A DNA stretch of 35,523 bases from JAHEFX01 sp964614585 (GTDB lineage: Bacteria; Actinomycetota; Acidimicrobiia; Spongiisociales; JAENVV01), in assembly GCA_964614585.1 (NCBI GenBank), contig CAZTLW010000007.1, positions 1 through 35,523 on the forward strand, given 5' to 3'. The stretch's first letter is position 1. Each line of letters starts with the position of its first letter. Below, piece after piece: positions 33,502-35,523 of the stretch. The position numbers were made by a program, and so were the translations under genes. Below the pieces are notes generated by a model that was not told the DNA's origin, did not search any database, and was given only the letters and a program-made list of their open reading frames with translations.

Positions 33502-34266
33502 TCAGGCCGCATACGCGTCCGGCGGGTCGTCCAGCGGCGCCAGCCACCCCGGCCGGGCGGCCAGCCACAGGCCGAACACGACGAGGACCGCCCCGGCCGT
33601 CGTCACCACGACCGGGGTCCCGACCCGGTCCGCCAGCCACCCCTGCAACAGCGCCCCCAGTGGATAGGAGGCGGTGAAGCCCATCACCCGGATCGCCATC
33701 ACCCGCCCTCGGAAGTGCTCGGCGACGATCGCCTGGGCGGCGGTGTTGGTGGTGGCGACGATGGCGAGGAAGCCGGCGCCGGCGACCGCCACGGCAGCCA
33801 CTCCCGCCGGGTANNNNNNNNNNNNNNNNNNNNNNNNNNNNNNNNNNNNNNNNNNNNNNNNNNNNNNNNNNNNNNNNNNNNNNNNNNNNNNNNNNNNNNN
33901 NNNNNNNNNNNNNCCGAGCACCACCGCCGGGTCCCGGACCCCGAGGGCGAACGACGCCCAGAGCGCGATCGCGAAGACGGCGGCGGCCCCCTGGCCCAGC
34001 ACGAGGATCCGGCGTCGGGAGACCCGGTCGGCCAGCGTGCCCCCGATGGGGCCCATGACCATGATCGGGATGAAGGCGGAGAAGGTGGCGAGCCCCACCC
34101 AGAAGGCGCTCTCGGTGAGTTCGTACAGGACGAACGGCACGGCGACGCCATGGAGCCACGTGCCCGAGTTGGAGATGATGGCGCCCGTCCAGAAGACGGC
34201 GAAGTCGCGGTGTCCCAGGGCGCGAAGGGCATGGCGCAACCCGCTGGGGGCGGAGGCGTCACGCAT
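33502..34266 (-). CDS. MFS_3-type drug/siderophore exporter-like protein, interrupted by an assembly gap
   Basis: The N-terminal 117 residues (34266 to 33914) read LRHALRALGHRDFAVFWTGA, then WLHGVAVPFVLYELTES and PIGGTLADRVSRRRI, covering about the first four helices of an MFS_3 (enterobactin-exporter-like) transporter. The last 103 residues (33813 to 33502) read GRVMAIRVMGFTASYPLGALLQGWLADRVG and the closing helices. Between them are 100 N. Known members have about 400-430 residues, so close to 200 residues, not 33, are probably hidden; the N run is a placeholder. The frame happens to be kept through the placeholder. The start is the ATG at 34266; TACGAT at 34296-34301 may be its -10, with no clear Shine-Dalgarno. 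Confidence 0.85.
   Translation of the reverse strand: MRDASAPSGLRHALRALGHRDFAVFWTGAIISNSGTWLHGVAVPFVLYELTESAFWVGLATFSAFIPIMVMGPIGGTLADRVSRRRILVLGQGAAAVFAIALWASFALGVRDPAVVLXXXXXXXXXXXXXXXXXXXXXXXXXXXXXXXXXXYPAGVAAVAVAGAGFLAIVATTNTAAQAIVAEHFRGRVMAIRVMGFTASYPLGALLQGWLADRVGTPVVVTTAGAVLVVFGLWLAARPGWLAPLDDPPDAYAA
33814..33913. other. Assembly gap, 100 N
   Basis: Exactly 100 unknown bases inside the MFS gene, the conventional length for a gap of unknown size. Confidence 0.99.
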
Positions 34267-34337
34267 GGGGGGTCGAGGCGGCGCGCACCCGCTCCATCGT
34301 ACGACGGCGACGACGCCGCCCGTTCCGGCCCCACCGG

Positions 34338-34343
34338 TAGGCT
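34338..34343 (+). promoter_or_regulatory. -10 element TAGGCT of the SDR gene
   Basis: TAGGCT lies 26 bases before GTG 34370, with AGGAG at 34361-34365 as Shine-Dalgarno; a leadered transcript. Confidence 0.5.
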
Positions 34344-34369
34344 GGGCTCGTACACGTCGCAGGAGCACC

Positions 34370-35077
34370 GTGACCGATCCCGTCCACGTCCTCACCGGGG
34401 GTACCGGCCATCTCGGTACCGCCCTCGCCCGGCGCCTGGTGGCCACCGGCGGACGACTCGCCGTCTCGTACCTCATCCCGGAGGAGGCCGAGGCGTTCGA
34501 GGCGGCCCTGGACGTGGACGAGGACCGCCTCATGCTGCGCCGTGTCGACGCCACCTCCGCCGAGCAGGTCGGCGCCTTCCTCGACGAGGTGGCCGAGACG
34601 TTCGGCGGGTTCCAGGGCGTCGCCGCCCTCGTCGGGGGTTGGGCCGGCGGGCGGGACATCGCCGAGACCGACGACCTGCGCCTCGACCGGATGCTCGACC
34701 TCAACCTCCGGTCGGCGTTCTACGCGGTCCGCGCAGCCATCCCCCACCTGCGGCGCCAGCCCTGGGGGCGGATCGTCCTGATCGGCTCGACCGCCGCCGA
34801 CGAGGCACCGATCGGCCAGGCGGCCTTCAACGCAGCCAAGGCAGGCGTCGTGGCCCTCGGGGAGACGGCGGCGGCGGAGCTCGCCGAGTACGGCATCACC
34901 GTGAACGTCGTGATGCCGTCGCTCATCGACACCCCTGCCACCCGGGCGGCCCTGCCGTTCGCCGACTACGTCGACTGGCCCGATCCCGACGAGATCGCCT
35001 CGGTCATCGAGTACCTCCTCGGCGAGGACGCCGGGGTGGTCAACGGGGCGGTCATCCCGGCCCGCGGCCGGACCTAG
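34370..35077 (+). CDS. Short-chain dehydrogenase/reductase family protein with Phe at the catalytic Tyr
   Basis: 235 residues. The cofactor loop is TGGTGHLGTALA, NLRSAF marks the helix-4 Asn (N112), and the catalytic Ser is S140 in IGSTAAD. The following YxxxK reads FNAAKAGV: F153 replaces the Tyr that gives or takes the proton, while K157 remains. The codon is TTC, with no sign of frameshift. The end VNGAVIPARGRT is the usual final strand. It may bind NAD(P) and a ligand without classical oxidoreductase turnover. GTG start set by AGGAG. Its TAG stop (35075-35077) shares the palindrome CTAG with the stop of the convergent channel gene. Confidence 0.85.
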   Translation: MTDPVHVLTGGTGHLGTALARRLVATGGRLAVSYLIPEEAEAFEAALDVDEDRLMLRRVDATSAEQVGAFLDEVAETFGGFQGVAALVGGWAGGRDIAETDDLRLDRMLDLNLRSAFYAVRAAIPHLRRQPWGRIVLIGSTAADEAPIGQAAFNAAKAGVVALGETAAAELAEYGITVNVVMPSLIDTPATRAALPFADYVDWPDPDEIASVIEYLLGEDAGVVNGAVIPARGRT

Positions 35078-35523
35078 TCGTCCACGTCGATCTCGCCCGT
35101 CTCCTCGGGCGCCGACATCGGCTCGCCCAGCACCTCGGGACCGGTCGCCTCGGTGGGATCGGGCGGCGAGTCCGGTCGCATCCAGACCGTGCGCTGGGGG
35201 AAGGGGATCTCGATGTTCGCCTCGTCGAGCCGGAGCTTGATGCGCCGCCGCAGCTCGCGGGCGACGGCCCACTGCTGGCCGGCCACGGTCTTGACGACGA
35301 GGCGGATCGCCACCGCGCTGTCGCCGAGCTCCTCGACGCCCCACACCTCCGGCTCGGCGAGGAAGAGGTCGGCGAAGGCCTCGTCGGCGGCCACCTCGTC
35401 GGCGGCGGCCTTGATGACGCCCGCGGCGGCGTCGACGTCGGCCCCGTAGGCGACGCCGACGTCGAGCAGGGCCCGGGACCATTCCTGGGACAGGTTGCCG
35501 ACCCGGCGGATCTCACCGTTGGG
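35074..35523 (-). CDS. MscS-family mechanosensitive ion channel (C-terminal part, cut by window)
   Basis: 149 residues visible; the gene continues beyond the window, so the membrane part is missing. The fragment opens PNGEIRRVGNLSQEWSRALL, the hallmark end of the MscS beta domain, then an alpha/beta domain (VDAAAGVIKAAADEVAAD, GVEELGDSAVAIRLVVKT) and the segment LDEANIEIPFPQRTVWM. A 30-residue acidic Pro/Glu tail ends DVDD, as a flexible cytoplasmic extension. Such channels open under membrane tension to release solutes after osmotic downshock. The TAG stop (35074-35076) overlaps the convergent SDR stop. Confidence 0.93.
   Translation of the reverse strand, partial: PNGEIRRVGNLSQEWSRALLDVGVAYGADVDAAAGVIKAAADEVAADEAFADLFLAEPEVWGVEELGDSAVAIRLVVKTVAGQQWAVARELRRRIKLRLDEANIEIPFPQRTVWMRPDSPPDPTEATGPEVLGEPMSAPEETGEIDVDD

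Noticed and set aside
33502..34266. Shortened MFS gene taken as a pseudogene.
   Set aside because: The shortness comes from the N placeholder; both flanks are intact and in good frame.
34286..34288. Alternative GTG start for the gapped MFS gene closer to its -10 element.
   Set aside because: It is out of frame with the transporter.

Overview
GC-rich (roughly 70 percent) bacterial DNA with dense, short-gapped genes, GTG starts, Thr-rich linkers on exported lipoproteins, F420-related genes and a mycothiol-type LmbE deacetylase. This fits a high-GC actinomycete; an Acidimicrobiia-like lineage is my best guess, from style only. The sequence is draft: a run of exactly 100 N (33814-33913) interrupts one gene, and both window ends cut genes.

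Layout. 1-1375: the 3' part of an ECF-like sigma factor converges, across a 16-bp-stem terminator, on a B12-binding regulator that carries the Wx9EH and ExHxxG signatures of CarH/LitR photoreceptors. 1376-7708 (minus): a four-gene DNA-end-resection operon, NurA nuclease, HerA ATPase, SbcD (Mre11) and SbcC (Rad50), every junction a 4-bp start/stop overlap, the arrangement known best from archaea. 7789-10417: orphan LuxR-type response regulator, exported PQQ-type sugar dehydrogenase lipoprotein and a DUF1990 protein, the last two fired from one shared bidirectional -10 element. 10462-14846: UMF1-like MFS transporter, CoA-disulfide-reductase-like flavoprotein, nuclease/lamin-tail lipoprotein and an unrecognised protein. 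14892-19395: aminotransferase, zinc-alcohol-dehydrogenase-like protein without the usual catalytic Cys, second UMF1-like transporter and a diacylglycerol-kinase-like lipid kinase, closed by a strong terminator. 19550-22224 (minus): a coupled pair of dynamin/YfjP-like GTPases, one lacking the P-loop lysine. 22370-24328: VanW-family wall protein. 24350-26113 (minus): pyruvate kinase and a stand-alone NFU_N-like protein. 26166-31381: DUF72 protein, a divergent PlsY-like membrane protein coupled to a PEP-synthase/rifampin-phosphotransferase-like enzyme, an F420-type LLM oxidoreductase and CofC/FbiD. 31378-35523: methylmalonyl-CoA-epimerase-like VOC protein, LmbE deacetylase, Thr-rich lipoprotein, MFS exporter with the assembly gap, an SDR with Phe at the catalytic Tyr, and the C-terminal part of an MscS channel.

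How it works together. The clearest functional unit is the NurA-HerA-SbcD-SbcC operon, a complete set for processing broken DNA ends. Immediately downstream on the same strand sits the putative light/B12 regulator with its own promoter, and next to that the sigma factor, reminiscent of the LitR-LitS pair of Streptomyces. Most transcription units here begin with TANNNT 6-9 bases before the start codon, so leaderless mRNA appears to be the default. No tRNA, rRNA, CRISPR array, insertion sequence or phage gene was seen, and no gene-free stretch exceeds 300 bases.
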